A stretch of DNA of 64,000 nucleotides from Mycolicibacterium hodleri. Its GTDB lineage: Bacteria > Actinomycetota > Actinomycetes > Mycobacteriales > Mycobacteriaceae. Location of the stretch: positions 186,001 to 250,000 of the forward strand of contig NZ_JACKTL010000026.1 of the NCBI RefSeq assembly GCF_025822245.1, given 5' to 3'. The notes beneath the pieces are model-generated. The model saw nothing but the letters and a program-made list of their open reading frames with translations. It made no database searches and had not been told where the DNA came from. Of the stretch, positions 54,629 to 63,347 are shown piece by piece (the stretch's first letter is position 1; every line of letters begins with the position of its first letter). The translations under genes and the position numbers were made by a program.

Positions 54629-55966
54629 TCACGTCTCGTGAACGCCGTCCGCGGCGGGATACAGGTCTGGACCTAGCAGGAACGAGGCTGCCTGCTCTGC
54701 TGCCTCGCGATCGTCCTTCTTGAGGACATGGGCGTAGGTCTCCAGGAAGAAACCCACGTTGGCGTGACCGATGCGGTCACTGACCACCTTGGGGTTCACG
54801 CCAGCCTTGAGAGCCGCCGTCGCGTACGAATGGCGGAGATCGTGGAACGTGATGCGGGCGAGGCCGTTGGCGGCCGCCAGGCGGTCGAATCGCTGTCTGA
54901 TGGTGTCCGGGTGAGGTGGGCGGCCGTCCTCGAAGGTGAACACGTAATCGCCGGCGTGGTAGTCGGTGCCGAAGAACGCCCGCTCGCGATCCTGGATCTC
55001 CTTCCAACCGCGAAGAGCCGCGACCGTCGCACGGTCGATGGAGATCGTCTGGTCGGCGTTCTTGGTCTTGCCGCCGGATTCGTTGCGCACGCGTCCTCCG
55101 ACGACGACTCGATTGTCGTGCACGGTGATCTCACCGGCTCCTAGGTCCACGGAGGACCATTTCAGCCCGCACATCTGGCCGCGGCGAATACCGGTGGTCA
55201 GCTCGAGGAGGAACAGGGCGGCGAACCGATCACTCTGAATCGAGGCGAGGAACGTCTGGATGTCCTCAGTCGTCCATACCTTTCGACGGGTTCGGGCAAC
55301 CTTGGGCGGCTTGACGTTGCTCGCCGGATTGTCGGTGATGTACTTCCATGCGACGGCGTCCACCAGCGCGCGATGGAGCATCGCATGGACGTTGCGAACC
55401 GTCTTGGGCGCCAGGCCTGGCGGAGTCTTCTTGGGGATCACGCCGGACTGGTAGCGCCGTACCGCTGCGCGTGCCGCGTGGATCGTGACGTCACAGGCCA
55501 CCGCGACCGCTCGCGGCGTCGGAGCCTTCCCCTTGGCGGCCTCGCTCGTCCAGTAGGCGTACATGTCGGAGTCGCGGTCGCGCTTCACCCGTCCCTCGGC
55601 AAGGAGCTTTCCGTAGAGCTTGAGCAGTTCCGGTTCGTTGAGACCCTGGAGGCGGCTGCCGCCGATGCGAGGAATGACGTATGCCCGCGCGTAGTCACGC
55701 CAGCTTTGCCAGGTGCTCGCGTCCACCGTCGGTTCAACGGCGACCAGCCACTCGTTCAAGAATTCGGCGAGAGTTCGGTTCGAGGGTTTCATGATTCGGC
55801 CACGGTCGGCCTCACGCATTGCCTCGCGGCAGGCTTTCCAAGCTTCCTTTTCGGTCGGAAACCCACCCTTGGTCACCCAGGGGAACTCACCGGTCGCAGA
55901 ATCGCGTTCTGGAGCACGAAACCTGTAAGTCCATGTCCTACCACGCGAGTAGACGGCGCCCTTCAT
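54629..55966 (-). CDS. Tyrosine recombinase (phage-type integrase)
   Basis: A 445-residue site-specific integrase reading toward the tRNA gene. An N-terminal AP2-like arm-binding domain (VYSRGRTWTYRFRAPERD) and a SAM-like core-binding domain are followed by the catalytic domain with Arg in TTGIRRGQMCGLKW, HDLRHSYATAALKAG (H-x2-R), IGHANVGFFLETYAHVL (His and nucleophile Tyr). The core-binding domain carries an insertion (about 150-200, YWTSEAAKGKAPTPRAVAVA) that looks like an extra helical module. The ATG at 55966 overlaps the excisionase stop (ATGA). It catalyses integration and excision at tRNA-fMet. Confidence 0.94.
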   Translation of the reverse strand: MKGAVYSRGRTWTYRFRAPERDSATGEFPWVTKGGFPTEKEAWKACREAMREADRGRIMKPSNRTLAEFLNEWLVAVEPTVDASTWQSWRDYARAYVIPRIGGSRLQGLNEPELLKLYGKLLAEGRVKRDRDSDMYAYWTSEAAKGKAPTPRAVAVACDVTIHAARAAVRRYQSGVIPKKTPPGLAPKTVRNVHAMLHRALVDAVAWKYITDNPASNVKPPKVARTRRKVWTTEDIQTFLASIQSDRFAALFLLELTTGIRRGQMCGLKWSSVDLGAGEITVHDNRVVVGGRVRNESGGKTKNADQTISIDRATVAALRGWKEIQDRERAFFGTDYHAGDYVFTFEDGRPPHPDTIRQRFDRLAAANGLARITFHDLRHSYATAALKAGVNPKVVSDRIGHANVGFFLETYAHVLKKDDREAAEQAASFLLGPDLYPAADGVHET

Positions 55967-56145
55967 GACGCCATCAGATCGCGCAGTCCCGAGGTCACGA
56001 CGTAGACCCGGCCGCCGAGACGGCGAGTCGGAATTTCGCCCGTGGAAACCAGCCGATAGGCCGCGGCGCGACTGATACCGAGGAGCTGCGCCGCACGCGG
56101 CACGGCAAGGAGCAACGGGAGTTCGTTGAATACGTTGTCTTCCAT
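55963..56145 (-). CDS. Excisionase-type HTH protein
   Basis: A 60-residue MerR-like/HTH_17 protein: VPRAAQLLGISRAAAYRLV is the helix-turn-helix and TGEIPTRRLGGRVYVVTS the wing. This is the usual recombination directionality factor next to actinobacterial integrases. ATG at 56145; stop overlaps the integrase start, so Xis and Int are coupled. Confidence 0.9.
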   Translation of the reverse strand: MEDNVFNELPLLLAVPRAAQLLGISRAAAYRLVSTGEIPTRRLGGRVYVVTSGLRDLMAS

Positions 56146-56634
56146 TGGGTCTCATCACTCTCAGGTGTGTCGAATTGTCGCGATGCGTCTCTGCGATCTC
56201 CCCAGTGTGCGTCTCGTCGCCCCTATGCGGATCCTCGTCGCGAGCCCGCTTCAATCTCAAGAGTGGGCTGACACAACTGTAAATCTCACGGCTGACACTC
56301 AATGCAGAATTGTGCGTGCTGAGGCCATTCGTGATACCGGCGTACCAGAAACCGCTTTGCCGGCCAGTCCTTCGCCATGCTTCACCACACATCCACTGGA
56401 AGCCATCCACAGGCCTCCGCTTATCCACAGCCTCTCAGCCCACTTCCACGGTCAAATTCCCCTCACCTCAGACTCTTCCGGACATTCGACCCCTCACCCC
56501 CAGTCGCCAAGAAACTGCAGTGGCACATTTGCACATGGTGCGATACTGGTGGTGGTTGCGTGTGGGGCGTGGCTGAAAGTGACGGCGGGGCAGTCGTTCT
56601 GACTTGGGGTTTGATACCTGGGTTGGTGGCTGCG
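56146..56634. other. Non-coding region between xis and relaxase, with DnaA-like boxes
   Basis: 489 bp without a convincing gene. A perfect DnaA box TTATCCACA lies at 56421-56429, a one-mismatch copy CCATCCACA at 56403-56411, and a looser ACATCCACT at 56386-56394. The stretch 56146-56480 is less GC-rich than its surroundings. This is where an origin of transfer or element origin would be expected, before the relaxase. No oriT sequence was recognised. Confidence 0.45.
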
Positions 56635-59451
56635 GTGTTGACGATCTCGAAGTTGAAGCGGTGGTCGATCAGCTATTACCTGGACACCGCCCAATCGGCG
56701 CAGCGCGCCACTGCTGACTTTCAGCGGGCCGGTGGTGGGTTGGGGGAGTACTACTCCGAGCACGACACCCGCACCCCGGTGTGGTTGTGCGCGGGTGACA
56801 CCCGCACGTCGGCCGGGTTGGTGGGGCTTTCGGACACCCAGCGCGCGGGGGGTGAGGCCGATGCCGGGGTGGTGGCGCGCTGGCTCGACGACGGGGTCGC
56901 CCCGAACGGGGCTCGGGGCCGATCGCTGGGTGCGCAAGGGGTGCATGGCTATGACTTGACGTTCGGCGCGCCGAAGAGTGTGTCGGTGATCCGTGCGGTC
57001 AGAGCTGACGACGTGGTGTCGAAGGGGATCGCCGACGCGCACACCACCGCGATGGCCGAGGCGATGGAGTACCTCGCCGCCCACGCCGGGTACACCCGGG
57101 TGCACAACCCGGTCACCGAGCAGAAGGACCTTGTGCACCTCCCGGGTCTGGTGGCGGTGGCGTATCAGCACGAGACGTCGCGCTGCGGGGATCCGCACTT
57201 ACACACCCACGTCATCGTCCCCAACCGGCAAGCCCGCGCCGACGGCGCCTTGGTGTCCATCGACGGCACCTCGCTCTATCACGAAGCCAAAGCCGCCGGA
57301 GTGATCTATCAGGCCACTCTGCGGCGAGAACTGCACCAGTCGTTGGGGTTCGAGTGGGAACCGGTGGACCCACACACCGGGATGGCCGAACTCGCCGGGA
57401 TCGACCGCACGTCGATCACCGCGTGGTCGCGGCGGTCGTCTCAGTTGCGGGAGTGGGCCGCACGGAACCTGCGCGTGCAAGACGGACCGTTGAGCGCGGC
57501 GCAGCTCGCGGCCGCGCAGAAGGCCACCCGACCCACCAAACCCGAAGAGCTGTCGTGGCCCGAGCTGTTGCAACAGTGGCGGGCCGATGCGCGGGGGGTG
57601 CGTCTGGACCGCGCGTCCTTCGACTGGGCGCGCGCGGCCCGCCGCGCGGCCGCACGCACCCCGTTGGACCGCACGCGCCTGGCCGATGCGGCTGAGAAGA
57701 TTGACAAGGCCGCGTTCACCCGGGCGGATCTGGTGGAGATCATCGGCGCGCAGCTCCCCGTCGACGGGGACCGCTCACCGCGGGAGGCGGTGGAAGCGGC
57801 GGTCGACGAGCTCGGCATGCGGCTGACCGCTCCCCGACAGAAACACCAGATGGAAGGCCACGAGCGGTTCACCCTGAGTCGGATCTTGGCCGAGGAAGTC
57901 GCGGTGCTGGATCTGGCCGACGCCCGGGATGACCGGGCACAGCTGTGGGTGAAGGAGGAGGACACTCGCGGTCTCTCGCCGGACCAGAGGGTCGCGGTGG
58001 AGAACATTGGTCGGTCGCCGTGGTTGGTGCAGCCGCTGTCGGCGCCGGCGGGTGCGGGCAAGACCACTTCACTGCGAGCGTTGCGTGCCGCCGCGCACCG
58101 GCGTCCCGGAGCCCGCGTGCTGGTGCTTGCCCCGACCGGGCGGGCCGTTGACGTCGCGGTACGTGAGGGCGCCGGCGATAAGGGGTTCACCATCGCCAAG
58201 GCCCTGCAGGATCTCCGGAGCGGCACCCTGACACTCGATCGCGGGACGCTGGTGGTGGTCGACGAGGCCGGGATGGTCGGCACCGACGACCTCCGCCAAC
58301 TCCTCACCGCCACTACCACCGCCGGAGTCAAGACCGTCCTCGTCGGCGATCCCCACCAACTCGCCCCGGTCAAAGCCCGCGGCGGGATGTTCGCCCAGCT
58401 GTGTGCCGATCTGCCGTGGACGCAGCACCTCTCGGAAGTCTGGCGGATGCGCAACCCAGAGGAACGTGCCGCGTCGCTGGCGTTGCGCAATGGCGAGCCG
58501 GAGGCGGTCGGCAGGGCCGTCGACTGGTACCGCGACCATGACCGGCTGCGGTGCGGGGATCAGATCGCCATGGCCACCGATGCCCTCGACGGTTACCGGA
58601 AGGACGTCGCGGTCGGCAAGGACGCACTGCTGCTGTGCGACACCACCGAGATGGCCGACGCGCTGAACCGCCGCATTCACGACGACACGATCCCGGCGGG
58701 CGCGCCGTCCGTGATCGCGACGCGTGGGCAGCGCATCGCCGCAGGGGATCTGATCCTGTCCCGCCGCAACGACCCCGCCGTCGACGTCCGGCGGGCCGAC
58801 GACCACGACGCGGCAGCAGATCCGGTGCGCAACGGCGACCGGTGGCGCGTCGCCGCCGTCGACCCCAGCTCGAATCGGATTGCCGCCGAACGATTGTCCG
58901 ACCATGCTGGTGCGGTGTTCGACGCCGACTACGTCCGTGAGCACGTCACCCACGGCTACGCCTCCACGGTGCACTCGGCGCAGGGGGTCACCGCCGACGC
59001 CACACACGCTGTGCTCGGGGAGAACACCAGTCGTTCCTTGCTGTACGTCGCCATGACCCGCGCCCGCGACGCCAACACCGCCTACCTCTACGAACGCGCC
59101 ACCGAACAGGAATACCGCCCCACGACCGACGATGGCCCGCACGTCCTGCAGCGCGGCACCAACTTTCAAGCGGGCCAACTTGCGCGCGCCATCATCACGA
59201 TTCGCGACGACGTCCCCGTCACCGCCCATCAGGTCGCCGCTCACACGCCGCGAAAACTCCTACCTGACCGCATTGCGGGGCTACTGGCCGAACGGGAATC
59301 GGCGGTTCAGCAGCGGGTCACCGCGTACGCCGAATGGCAGAAGGCGGTCGACGGAGTGGCTCGCAGCATGGGCGCCGCGAATGGGCGGGATCGCGCGCGA
59401 GCGTCGAGCCAGGATTGGAACTCCAGCCGCGACGATGGGATCGGGATGTAG
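56635..59451 (+). CDS. MobF family relaxase-helicase (TrwC/TraA type)
   Basis: A 938-residue conjugative relaxase. The N-terminal TrwC domain begins LTISKLKRWSISYYLDTA with the nicking tyrosines, has FGAPKSVSV, and the metal three-His motif DPHLHTHVIVPN. The C-terminal RecD-like helicase has APAGAGKTTSLRAL (Walker A), VVVDEAGMVG (Walker B), GDPHQLAPV, and a late TVHSAQGVTAD and YVAMTRARDAN. I place the start at GTG 56635 (or TTG 56638); an open frame further upstream to 56377 lacks family similarity. The C-terminus is short, without the long tail of 1,800-residue mycobacterial relaxases, so truncation is possible. It nicks oriT and unwinds the transfer strand. Confidence 0.92.
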   Translation: MLTISKLKRWSISYYLDTAQSAQRATADFQRAGGGLGEYYSEHDTRTPVWLCAGDTRTSAGLVGLSDTQRAGGEADAGVVARWLDDGVAPNGARGRSLGAQGVHGYDLTFGAPKSVSVIRAVRADDVVSKGIADAHTTAMAEAMEYLAAHAGYTRVHNPVTEQKDLVHLPGLVAVAYQHETSRCGDPHLHTHVIVPNRQARADGALVSIDGTSLYHEAKAAGVIYQATLRRELHQSLGFEWEPVDPHTGMAELAGIDRTSITAWSRRSSQLREWAARNLRVQDGPLSAAQLAAAQKATRPTKPEELSWPELLQQWRADARGVRLDRASFDWARAARRAAARTPLDRTRLADAAEKIDKAAFTRADLVEIIGAQLPVDGDRSPREAVEAAVDELGMRLTAPRQKHQMEGHERFTLSRILAEEVAVLDLADARDDRAQLWVKEEDTRGLSPDQRVAVENIGRSPWLVQPLSAPAGAGKTTSLRALRAAAHRRPGARVLVLAPTGRAVDVAVREGAGDKGFTIAKALQDLRSGTLTLDRGTLVVVDEAGMVGTDDLRQLLTATTTAGVKTVLVGDPHQLAPVKARGGMFAQLCADLPWTQHLSEVWRMRNPEERAASLALRNGEPEAVGRAVDWYRDHDRLRCGDQIAMATDALDGYRKDVAVGKDALLLCDTTEMADALNRRIHDDTIPAGAPSVIATRGQRIAAGDLILSRRNDPAVDVRRADDHDAAADPVRNGDRWRVAAVDPSSNRIAAERLSDHAGAVFDADYVREHVTHGYASTVHSAQGVTADATHAVLGENTSRSLLYVAMTRARDANTAYLYERATEQEYRPTTDDGPHVLQRGTNFQAGQLARAIITIRDDVPVTAHQVAAHTPRKLLPDRIAGLLAERESAVQQRVTAYAEWQKAVDGVARSMGAANGRDRARASSQDWNSSRDDGIGM

Positions 59452-60209
59452 TAGGTGCAAGGCGTGGCGTCAATGACGCCCACTCACAAGACGATGGGCT
59501 GCGCGGTAGCCACCCAGTCGCCGTTGCGAACCATCTTGACGCATTCGTCGCCGTCGAGAACGTGGCGACCGTGTCACATCCATGGTCCCGCGTACACTCT
59601 CCCGCGCTGCCGGGTTCCACCGTCGTCATCCCGGAGCATCGGTGCAGCAACCGAATCGCCATTCCACGACGCTAACGTCTCCCAGCCAGCCTCCCGGCAG
59701 AATCTTGGACGGCTGCACAGTTCCGGTGGGTCGGTTTGGAAGAAGGTCCACCGACTCGATGTCGCTTCGACCTCGGGCCATGTACCCCTCCTGCGTCCTG
59801 GACACGCTGAGGTGGCCGAGGTGTCGGCGCGAAGCTGTGCGGACAGGCCGCCGCCGTTGGTGAGGAAGCGACGGTCTTGCGGAAGCTGTCGGTGGCCACG
59901 CCAGCGTCCCCGACCCCGTCCTGCACCCGGCGCCGATGCCTGTTGAGATCACTTGGGTCGCAGTGGTTTCTTACGACCGCCGGCGTGTCGGCGGCCGGCA
60001 GCAGGCTCGGAACTTCTGGAATTCCACAGTCCGGTTCGATCCCTCATTACAGAGCGTTATTAGAACGGTTGTTCATCGCTACCTCGAAATGCCGCCCGAC
60101 ATAACGCATGTGGCGGCCGCGGTGCCTCACCATCGACTCTTACTTACAAGCAGCAGGGCCACGGCGCACGATCGCCCCACACCAGGCTCGACCGCAGCGG
60201 GAGGCTCAC
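59452..60209. other. Gene-poor debris region downstream of the relaxase
   Basis: 758 bp with no intact gene. The minus strand holds the decayed integrase end described at 59626-59990. Open frames on the plus strand look non-coding (no ribosome sites, Arg/Ser/Pro noise). A fair ribosome site at 60199-60204 belongs to the lipoprotein remnant that follows. Confidence 0.6.
59626..59990 (-). pseudogene. C-terminal remnant of a second tyrosine integrase
   Basis: Read on the minus strand from about 59990, one frame gives RNHCDPSDLNRHRRRVQDGV and then GVATDSFRKTVAS (the H/S-x-F-R-K-T box of actinobacterial integrases). A shift gives FLTNGGGLSAQLRAD, and another gives HLGHLSVSRTQEGYMARGRS, which carries the late GH and catalytic Tyr of the family (compare LGHxxxSMTQDxYMxR, from memory). 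It stops 39 codons later. At least two frameshifts and loss of the N-terminal part make it a pseudogene. It is unrelated to the intact integrase at 54629. Confidence 0.6.
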
Positions 60210-60895
60210 ATGCGCCAACTCATGGTCACAGTCTCAGTGGCGGTCGCCTGCGTTCTTGTCGTCGCCGGCTGCGACGACGCCACGGTCAACGCCGAGACGG
60301 CGACCACCGAGACGATGATTCCCCGTCCTCTCGTCGCGCGTGAGTTGGCTGCAGTACTGCTCGGCGCCAAGCAGGTGAACGCCGCCATGGGTGCAACGGC
60401 GATGGCGTGATACGCGACCAGACCTCGATGTCGGACAACAGCGCCACGATGGCGCCAGCCGAGTGCCTGGCCCTCGACGGCGCGGCCGAGGCCGCCGTGT
60501 ATGCCGATAGCGGATCATGGGCGGAGCACGATCAAAGCCTCAACGACGGCGATGAGTTCACGCACTACCTCAAGCAGGCAGTGGTGCTCTTTCCCACTCC
60601 CGAGAAGGCCGGTGCCTTCCTCGACGCCTCCGCCCAGCAGTGGTCGGCGTGTCGTCAGTACACCCATTTGGAGAGCGGGACGACGTGGTCCGTCGGGCAG
60701 ATGTCCAACGCCAACCGCGCACTGAGTACCACGACTACCGAACACGATGCTGCCGCCCCCGGTTGGGGCTGCGGACGCGCATTGGCGCAGCGCAACAACG
60801 TGGTCATCGACGTAAACACCTGCAGCGCCGCCCCCATGAATTCGGCGTTGACGATCGCCGACCAGATCGCCGCCAACATTGCCGCGCGATGGTGA
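60210..60895 (+). pseudogene. PknH/LppH-type sensor lipoprotein, frameshifted
   Basis: The first frame (60210-60410) gives a lipoprotein signal with lipobox VVAGCDD (Cys 22) and then LLGAKQVNAAMGATAMA. It stops at TGA 60408-60410. A frame shifted by -1 continues at once (from GTG 60407) with IRDQTSMSDNSATM, ADSGSWAEHDQSLNDGDEF, VVLFPTPEKAGAFLDASAQQ and GWGCGRALAQRNNVVIDVNT. These are the conserved blocks of the PknH-like extracellular sensor domain found in LppH-type lipoproteins, with two cysteine pairs. One base appears lost near 60404-60408. Programmed frameshifting or sequencing error are alternatives. Confidence 0.75.
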
Positions 60896-61122
60896 CAAGC
60901 GGTCACGGCCAGACCGCCCACAGCTGCAGCAGGCGCAACGTCGCAGCAGTAGTCGAACTGATCGGATGGCGCGGTCGTCCGCTGCTGGATCGACGACACT
61001 TGGCTCCCCGGCCATGGTGTCCGCCTGCCTCATAGGCTGCGCACACCTACTCGTGTTCCGAGCGATTGCAGGGAGTGGGTGTCGCGCCTACGGTCCGTTC
61101 CGTTGCAGTCCCGCATGGTCGG
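60896..61122. other. Intergenic, nothing recognised
   Basis: 227 bp between the lipoprotein remnant and the DJ-1 remnant. I see no gene, RNA, repeat or regulatory motif that I can support. Confidence 0.5.
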
Positions 61123-61320
61123 TTAGGGCGACACCAAAAGGTGCTGCAGCAGCGCCTGCGCCGAGCCTTTGGCCGATGCGGGGTTCTGACCGGTGATCAG
61201 CAGACCGTCCGTCACGGTGTACGGCTCGAAATCGCCGATCTTCGAGTACTTGGAGCCGAGCTTGATCAACTCCGTCTCGACGAGGAACGGCACGACGTCA
61301 GTCGAACCCATCGCGTGGTC
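61123..61320 (-). pseudogene. DJ-1/PfpI family remnant (C-terminus)
   Basis: About 65 residues on the minus strand: [40 protein letters not shown] and AQALLQHLLVSP, the C-terminal end of a type 1 glutamine amidotransferase-like (HSP31/DJ-1) protein. The catalytic Cys elbow and N-terminal two-thirds are missing. It ends at a natural stop. It abuts a PEBP remnant at about 61312-61320. Confidence 0.75.
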
Positions 61321-61406
61321 GAGGGGAGAGCGACCACTGCCCAATGCCAGAAGCCCGACGCGGTCGGCGCGTCCGGGTCGAAGACAGTCACCGCGAAGCT
61401 GCGCGT
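61312..61406 (-). pseudogene. PEBP (YbhB/YbcL) family remnant
   Basis: About 32 residues on the minus strand read [18 protein letters not shown] followed by [14 protein letters not shown]. This is the central ligand-site block (DPDAPTGSGFWHW) of phosphatidylethanolamine-binding-like proteins. A TGA precedes it in frame and DJ-1 sequence follows in another frame, so only this core survives. Confidence 0.75.
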
Positions 61407-61474
61407 TCAAAGGCAACTCAGTGTCCGTATGGGGGTTGACCCGGGAAGTCCTCGACGCGTGGGGTTGGCTACGC

Positions 61475-61493
61475 AGAGGTTAGGCTACCCTAG
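61475..61493 (+). promoter_or_regulatory. IdeR iron box upstream of the ZIP gene
   Basis: AGAGGTTAGGCTACCCTAG matches the 19-bp IdeR consensus TTAGGTTAGGCTAACCTAA at 15 of 19 positions, including 11 in a row (AGGTTAGGCTA). It lies 57 bp before the ZIP GTG, where a bound repressor would block transcription. Confidence 0.8.
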
Positions 61494-61549
61494 ATGCTAC
61501 GTCCGAAGGGTGGTCATGGCCGCCTTGGATCCCGAGGAGAGCCGCCGCC

Positions 61550-62368
61550 GTGTCACCCGCCCAGATCGCCGTTCTAGGCCTGATCGCCGGGGCCACCATT
61601 TTCCTCGGGCTGCCGATCGGTCGACTGCGGGCACCGAAGCCGCAAGTCAACACGGCCCTCAACGCCGTCGCGACCGGCATCCTGATTTTCCTGGTCTGGG
61701 ATGTCCTCACCCACGGATGGCAACCCGTTGACGAGGCCCTTGGGCGCCAAGACTTCGGCGCAGCACTGGTTGGCGGTCTGGTTCTGGCGGGCAGTATCGG
61801 CGTGGGCTTGCTCGGGCTGGTGTGGGTGGACCGACTCGTCAACCGTGACCGCGCAGCGACGGTGCGCGGCCCGGGCGCTGCGACGCTGGCGGACGTGACG
61901 GGCACAACCTGGGCCGACGCCTCGGGTCGGCTGGCACTGATGATTGCGGTCGGCATCGGGTTGCACAACTTCGCCGAAGGGCTGGCCATCGGCAACTCCG
62001 CCGCAGCAGGCGATCTCAGCCTGGCCGTGATGTTGGTAATCGGGTTCGGCTTGCACAACGCGACCGAGGGCTTCGGCATCGTTGCACCGCTGACCGGCCA
62101 GCGGCCCAGCTGGGGCTTCTTGGCGTTGCTCGGGCTCATTGGCGGGGGCCCCACCCTGATTGGCACGTTGATCGGGCAACGATTCGTCAGCGACACAGTC
62201 TCCATCGGGTTCTTGGGACTGGCCGCTGGCAGCATCCTGTACGTCGTCATCGAACTCCTGGCCGTATCGCGTAAGGCCAACCTCAAGACCATCACCACAT
62301 GGGGCATCTTCGCCGGACTATTTCTCGGCTTCGCCACCGACGCCATCATCACCGCCGCCGGCGCCTGA
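61550..62368 (+). CDS. ZIP family metal permease
   Basis: A 272-residue ZIP transporter with about eight membrane segments. The metal-path helices are complete: IGLHNFAEGLAIGNS (TM4-like, H-N-x-x-E-G) and FGLHNATEGFGIVAP (TM5-like, H-N-x-x-E-G). The loop between TM3 and TM4 (RDRAATVRGPGAATLAD) lacks the usual His-rich stretch. The GTG at 61550 follows GAGGAGA. It imports a divalent metal into the cytosol; an IdeR box suggests iron, but zinc or manganese are equally possible for the family. It sits among accessory debris, so it may be horizontally acquired. Confidence 0.92.
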   Translation: MSPAQIAVLGLIAGATIFLGLPIGRLRAPKPQVNTALNAVATGILIFLVWDVLTHGWQPVDEALGRQDFGAALVGGLVLAGSIGVGLLGLVWVDRLVNRDRAATVRGPGAATLADVTGTTWADASGRLALMIAVGIGLHNFAEGLAIGNSAAAGDLSLAVMLVIGFGLHNATEGFGIVAPLTGQRPSWGFLALLGLIGGGPTLIGTLIGQRFVSDTVSIGFLGLAAGSILYVVIELLAVSRKANLKTITTWGIFAGLFLGFATDAIITAAGA

Positions 62369-62489
62369 CGTCAGCCACCTTTCTGTCGTGGGGGGTGGGG
62401 GTATTCGTCCGGGTGCGGGCCGGGACACCCAGGATCAGCCCCAGCTAACGAGTCGATTGCGGCGCGACGGACGGTGGTTTCGATGCTCG

Positions 62490-63347
62490 TCAGGGTGCGA
62501 CTGGACAGCCATCAGGCAAGGGTACGGGCGCTTCATCGGAAGGGCCGCCCTCCTCGGCGCGTTTGAACAGCGCGGTCAGCTGGTCGTCGAAGGGCGGTGA
62601 GTAAGACACATCGTCCGCACAACCGCCCCCGTGAGGGCCTCCGGTGAGGCCAACGACTGTGGATCTTCCCGAAACCCATGGCGCGCCACTGGTTCCGGCG
62701 ACCAGGCCCTCGCAGGGCAGCGACAGGAAGCCGCCCGGAGCTGGTCGCGTGCCAGCTTGGCAGTGTATCGGCGAATCGTCTCCCAGACCGTAACCCGTGA
62801 CAGCGACGACGCTGGCTTCGGCCGGCCGCGGCGACAACAACAGTCCATCACCCACCTGCGACTCAATCGATGCGCTCGCCTTCGATCCGACCCGTGCGAC
62901 CGCGTAGTCGGCATGCGGATCCTGAACATTCACCCAGCGGGGATCGAGATAGACCGCTTGAACGCCCCACGCGTCGTCCAGCCCGGCGTCGCCACTGAAA
63001 CCGGGCACGAACGTGGTGTCCACACCGTCCTGGAGGCAGTGAGCGGCGGTGAGAATCAGATCACCCGAGTCTGAGTGGAGCACCGATCCGGTGCACGTGG
63101 GCGTCGGGCTGTCACCGACAAAGATTGCACCCACCCTAGGATCGGGATCGGAAGGGTGCGCGATCGCCTGTGGTTCTGCGCTCGCCGTCGCGGGCGCGAC
63201 GACAGTGGGCACCGCGGCCACACTTGCCGTCGAAGGCAGCGCCGCAGGTGCAAGCCGCCCGCAGGCAGACACATCGACTGCTGCAACGACGAGCATGGTG
63301 GTACCGATCACCACCAAAACCGCTTTTCGAGTCAACCGGGGCATCAT
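62490..63347 (-). CDS. Secreted trypsin-like serine protease, possible lipoprotein
   Basis: A 285-residue S1-family protease. The catalytic triad is intact: ILTAAHCLQ (His), DPHADYAVARV (Asp) and GLVAGTSGAPWV (Ser). The N-terminal signal VLVVIGTTMLVVAAVDVSAC could end in a lipobox (VSAC), making it a lipoprotein, or be an ordinary signal peptide. An Ala/Thr/Pro linker follows. Cys pairs (TCTGSV with AAHC; HCQAG with LPCEG; GGCADD with DGCPVAP) fit disulfides. I chose ATG 63347 because the frame's upstream part to 63428 lacks signal-like sequence. It is convergent with the ZIP gene. Confidence 0.85.
   Translation of the reverse strand: MMPRLTRKAVLVVIGTTMLVVAAVDVSACGRLAPAALPSTASVAAVPTVVAPATASAEPQAIAHPSDPDPRVGAIFVGDSPTPTCTGSVLHSDSGDLILTAAHCLQDGVDTTFVPGFSGDAGLDDAWGVQAVYLDPRWVNVQDPHADYAVARVGSKASASIESQVGDGLLLSPRPAEASVVAVTGYGLGDDSPIHCQAGTRPAPGGFLSLPCEGLVAGTSGAPWVSGRSTVVGLTGGPHGGGCADDVSYSPPFDDQLTALFKRAEEGGPSDEAPVPLPDGCPVAP

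Larger units (their letters stand above)
54558..59451. mobile_element. Integrated mobilisable element at tRNA-fMet
   Basis: The tRNA-fMet 3' end abuts a tyrosine integrase, excisionase and MobF relaxase, the core of an integrative and mobilisable or conjugative element. No type IV secretion gene is visible, so it would need a helper if this is all of it. The right border is not found: I saw no repeat of the tRNA 3' end up to 64000, so the given end is the relaxase stop, a minimum. Debris of a second integrase at 59626 suggests nested or successive insertions. Confidence 0.75.

Noticed and set aside
56377..56634. Relaxase N-terminal extension of 86 residues
   Set aside because: Low-complexity Pro/Ser/His sequence before the canonical LTISKLKRW start; more likely regulatory DNA.
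59626..59781. Independent 51-residue gene with good ribosome site (GGAGGGG before ATG 59781)
   Set aside because: The sequence is better explained as the C-terminal tail of the decayed integrase; the ribosome site falls inside the codons for QEGY.
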